DNA of 8,888 nt from Pseudomonadota bacterium (GTDB taxonomy: Bacteria; Pseudomonadota; Gammaproteobacteria; Burkholderiales; Thiobacillaceae): NCBI GenBank assembly GCA_021821425.1, contig JAKACL010000116.1, positions 1-8,888 of the forward strand, written 5' to 3'. The notes under the pieces were generated by a model. That model was not told the origin of the DNA and made no database searches. It worked only from the letters and a program-made list of their open reading frames with translations. A program made the translations under genes and the position numbers. Positions within the stretch are counted from its first letter, which is position 1. Each line of letters starts with the position of its first letter. Of this stretch, positions 5,112-8,888 are shown piece after piece.

Positions 5112-6574
5112 ATGCGCTCGCTACAAGCCAAGATCGCTTTTGCCTACCTCTCGCTGGCCCTGCTCATCATCGGCCTGTCCACCGTTGCACTCATCGAACT
5201 CGACCGCATTACCGACAAGGTGCGCGAGGGTGGCAAAGTTGCCGAATTGTTCGATGCCACCCTGGAAATGCGCCGTTTCGAGAAAAATCATTTCCTCTAC
5301 AGCCAGGCCGTCGACCTCGAAGACCATGCGCGCTATGTCGCGCGTGCGCATGAATTGCTCAAGCGCGATGGCGCCATCATCGACGCGCTCTCGGGCGCCG
5401 GCGCCGCGGCAAGGCTGGCGGAGGAGCTCGGCCTCTACGCCGAAGCCATGGCGGCCCATGCCGCCGCCCCCTCGGACGAAACACTCGCCGCAATGGTACG
5501 CTCGCGGGGCAACCGCATCGTGACCGTGGGCGAGAATCTGGCGCTGGCCGAGCGCGAGTCGGTAGACAGGGCGCTGCAGGCGCACCAGCGCAATTTCCTA
5601 ATTCTTCTTGCAGTGGTGGCCTCCATCCTTGTCGGCACGGGCTTTCTGCTGGCGCGGCGCGTGACCACGCCGCTGAAGGCCATGGAAAGCCACATGGAAG
5701 CGGTGGCAAGCGGCCAGTTGACCCGGCTTACGCCAGACAGCCGCGACCGCGAATTCGTGTCGCTGACCGAGGCTTTCAACCACGTACTCGACGAGCTCGA
5801 GCGGCGCCAGCACACCCTGGTACGCGCGGAGAAGCTCGCTTCACTCGGCACCATGCTGTCCGGCGTGGCGCACGAACTCAACAACCCGCTTTCCAACATC
5901 TCCTCTTCGGCGCAAATATTGAAGGAAGACGTTAATGGCGACCCCGATTTCCGCGCCCAACTGATCGCCGACATCGACGCCGAAACCCTGCGCGCGCGCC
6001 GCATCGTGCGCAGCCTGCTCGACTATTCCGGCGACCGCGCCTTCCAGGCCGTGCCCATCCCCTTCGCCGAACTGGCGAACGACACCCTGCGCTTTCTCAA
6101 GAACAGGCGCCCGCCCGGCGTGGAAATCAGGCTCGACATTGCACCCGGCCTCATCGTTCACGGCGACCGCCCGCGCCTGCAGCAGGTCCTGCTCAATCTG
6201 GTGGGTAACGCCTACGACGCCATGAACGATCCGCGCGCGGGCGGCCACGGCGAGCTCAGCATCAGCGCGCATCCGCTTATCGTGGGCGAGAATGGCGACG
6301 ATTTCCCGGTACAGAACGGCCGTTGCCGTGCAGGCCAGCCTGCCGTCGACATCGCCGTCGCCGACACCGGCCCCGGCATACCACCGAAAGTGCTGGAGCG
6401 CATTTTTGACCCCTTCTTCACCACCAAGGACACCGGGCACGGCAGCGGCCTGGGGCTGTTCATCGCCTTCGAGATCATCGAGGAGCATGAAGGCTGCCTC
6501 ATCGCCGCCAACCGGCCCGAAGGCGGCGCCGTGTTCCGCTTGCGCCTGCCTGCCGCCCCGAAAGAAGCCATGCA

Positions 6575-6578
<4 letters not shown>
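5112..6578 (+). CDS. NtrB-like membrane sensor histidine kinase
   Basis: This is a 488-residue kinase. TM1 (about 8-30) and TM2 (about 160-181) flank a periplasmic domain of about 130 residues. That domain is predominantly helical and contains LEMRRFEKNHFLY (51-63), typical of four-helix-bundle sensor domains. HAMP follows (about 182-235, with TTPLKAME), then HisKA with the phospho-acceptor H254 in VAHELNNPLSNI. The HATPase domain has the N box NLVGNAYDAM (362-371), G1 DTGPGIPP (418-425), F box DPFFTTKD (433-440) and G2 GHGSGLGL (442-449). All catalytic motifs are intact. The ligand is unknown. A stop codon in frame at 5100-5102 limits the start to ATG 5112, which has no good Shine-Dalgarno sequence. 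The stop overlaps the regulator start by ATGA. It is divergent from the TSUP operon, which it probably controls through that regulator. Confidence 0.93.
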
Positions 6579-7927
<1,349 letters not shown>

Positions 7928-7945
7928 GGCGGGTTTTCGAGGTCC

Positions 7946-7974
7946 TTGGGTCCGATATAAGAATTTGCTAAAAT
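7946..7974 (+). promoter_or_regulatory. Candidate sigma-70 promoter for the second SulP gene
   Basis: TTGGGT (7946-7951, three of six against -35) lies 17 bp before TAAAAT (7969-7974, five of six against -10). TG at 7966-7967 gives an extended -10 (TGCTAAAAT), which can compensate for the poor -35. The start would be near 7981, just before the hairpin at 7985-8000 and about 53 bp before ATG 8034. It is placed only 19 bp after the regulator stop codon. Confidence 0.45.
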
Positions 7975-8014
7975 GTTGCGATTTGCAGCCCTTGGGCTGC
8001 TTTATTCAACATTT
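7971..8014 (+). terminator. Nested stem-loop: terminator of the kinase/regulator operon or leader attenuator of the SulP gene
   Basis: The inner stem GCAGCCC/GGGCTGC (7985-7991/7994-8000) has a two-base loop (or four bases if the top pair opens) and is followed by TTTATT (8001-8006), so it resembles an intrinsic terminator. Around it, AAATGTTG (7971-7978) and CAACATTT (8007-8014) form a perfect outer 8-bp stem separated from the inner one by a symmetric 6/6 internal loop. Readthrough RNA would contain both stems. RNA started at the candidate promoter near 7981 would contain only the inner one, placed at its very 5' end. Confidence 0.5.
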
Positions 8015-8033
8015 GCATACGGGCCGCGCCATC

Positions 8034-8888
8034 ATGAACCACCCCCTGCTCCTGCGCTTTTTCCCCTTCCTTACCTGGTTCCCGATCAACAGCATCATCC
8101 TGCGCGGCGACGTGATGGCCGGTATTACCGGCGCCCTGGTGCTGGTGCCCAAGGCCATGGCCTATGCGCAACTGTCCGGCCTGCCGGTCTATTTCGGCCT
8201 CTATACCGCCTTCATCCCGGCCATTCTTGGCGCAATGTGGGGCTCCTCGCGCCAGCTGGCGACCGGTCCGGTGGCGATCATTTCGCTGATGACCGCAGCG
8301 GCGCTAGCGCCGCTGGCGGTGCCCTTCTCCGAGGATTACATCGGCCTCGCCCTGTTGCTGACCCTGATGGTGGGCATCATCCAGTTCAGCCTCGGCGCGC
8401 TCAAGCTCGGCACCATCGTCAATTTCATTTCACACCCGGTGATCCTGGGCTTCATGAACGCCGCCGCCATCATCATCGCGCTGTCGCAGCTCGACCTGCT
8501 GCTTGGCATCCCCAAGGGGCGCAGCGACTCATTCCTGAAGGACATCTGGGAAATGGCCACCTATCTGCCGCAGACCCACTGGCCCACGCTCGCGATGTCG
8601 GTGTTCGCCCTGGCGCTGATGCTGGGCATGAAAAAGATCAAGGCGTTGTCCAAGCCCAGCGTGCTGATCGCGGTGGTCATCACCACCCTGGCAAGCTTTG
8701 CCATGGGCTTCGCGCACAAGTCTTCCGGCACACCCGACCAAATCGCCGATCCCGCCGCGCGCGAGCTGGTCGCCAGCTATGCCGATGCGCAGCAGCGCAT
8801 CGACACGGTCAAAGCCGCGGTCACCGCGAAATCTGCCGACCTGCGCGCCCTGGAGAAATCCGATGACGCTCGTGCCGTCGCCGATATC
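8034..8888 (+). CDS. SulP-family anion transporter, N-terminal part (3' truncated by window), with hydrophilic insertion
   Basis: The frame is open from ATG 8034 through the last base (285 codons visible) and continues beyond the window. Residues 25-50 (RGDVMAGITGALVLVPKAMAYAQ) are the classic SulP entry segment. They are followed by GLPVYFGLYTAFIPAILGAMWGSSRQLATGPVAIISL, the TM2-TM3 signature, and by NFISHPVILGFMNAAAIIIALSQL (130-153). After a hydrophobic helix ending near residue 227 comes an Ala/charged segment (228-285 and onward) with heptad-like spacing, unusual inside the SulP membrane core. The protein differs clearly from the SulP at 602-2242, so the two are not a recent duplication. 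The substrate (sulfate or bicarbonate) is undetermined. The Shine-Dalgarno sequence is weak (CGGG about 10 bases upstream). The gene follows the regulator gene by 106 bp and probably has its own promoter. Confidence 0.9.
   Translation, partial: MNHPLLLRFFPFLTWFPINSIILRGDVMAGITGALVLVPKAMAYAQLSGLPVYFGLYTAFIPAILGAMWGSSRQLATGPVAIISLMTAAALAPLAVPFSEDYIGLALLLTLMVGIIQFSLGALKLGTIVNFISHPVILGFMNAAAIIIALSQLDLLLGIPKGRSDSFLKDIWEMATYLPQTHWPTLAMSVFALALMLGMKKIKALSKPSVLIAVVITTLASFAMGFAHKSSGTPDQIADPAARELVASYADAQQRIDTVKAAVTAKSADLRALEKSDDARAVADI

Noticed and set aside
7963..8017. Three copies of ATTTGC (7963, 7981, 8011) before the second SulP gene
   Set aside because: The six-base repeats have unequal spacing (18 and 30 bp) in an AT-rich leader. 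The nested inverted repeat explains part of the pattern, and there is not enough for an operator array.
7973..8866. 297-codon plus-strand frame overlapping the second SulP gene
   Set aside because: The product is Pro/His/Arg-rich and meaningless, while the frame from ATG 8034 gives a textbook SulP N-terminus running to the window end.

Overview
The window looks like chromosomal DNA of a GC-rich, autotrophic, Gram-negative proteobacterium, most likely a betaproteobacterial sulfur or iron oxidiser of the Thiobacillus/Sulfuricella/Gallionellaceae type. This rests on the end of a cbbO-type Rubisco-activase subunit gene, a CcmM/Cam-like gamma-carbonic anhydrase, two SulP anion transporters, and a TSUP (TauE/SafE) exporter next to an NtrB/NtrC-like two-component system. 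The genus is inferred from the gene set and protein flavour; no marker gene is present.

Layout. (1) 1-599, plus strand: the 3' end of cbbO and a 98-residue hypothetical gene, the tail of a cbb (CO2 fixation) operon. (2) 602-2809, minus strand: gamma-carbonic anhydrase followed 6 bp later by a STAS-containing SulP transporter. This pair converges on the cbb operon, with only 2 bp between the stop codons. (3) 2837-4957, minus strand: a four-gene operon reading 61-residue protein, UspA-like protein, two-helix membrane protein with a cysteine pair, TSUP permease. It ends at a clear intrinsic terminator (2837-2869). (4) 4958-5111: a 154-bp divergent regulatory region with a near-consensus sigma-54 promoter facing the TSUP operon and a perfect 7-bp inverted repeat about 76 bp upstream of the predicted start. 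(5) 5112-7927, plus strand: membrane histidine kinase and sigma-54-dependent response regulator, overlapping by ATGA. (6) 7928-8888: a leader with a nested hairpin, then a second SulP gene cut by the window end, with an unusual hydrophilic, coiled-coil-like segment after its seventh or so hydrophobic stretch.

How the parts may work together. CbbO (with CbbQ, presumably just outside) reactivates Rubisco. The carbonic anhydrase/SulP pair next to it is a good candidate for bicarbonate supply, although sulfate cannot be excluded. The most interesting unit is the TSUP module. The kinase senses something through a periplasmic helical domain, and the regulator carries the GAFTGA loop needed to drive sigma-54 polymerase. 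The only good sigma-54 promoter seen in the window lies upstream of the divergent TSUP operon, with an enhancer-like palindrome at the right distance. I infer a self-contained, signal-gated anion (probably sulfite or organosulfonate) transport system with three small accessory proteins. No mobile elements, CRISPR arrays, tRNA or rRNA genes were seen, and no gene-free stretch exceeds 300 bp.
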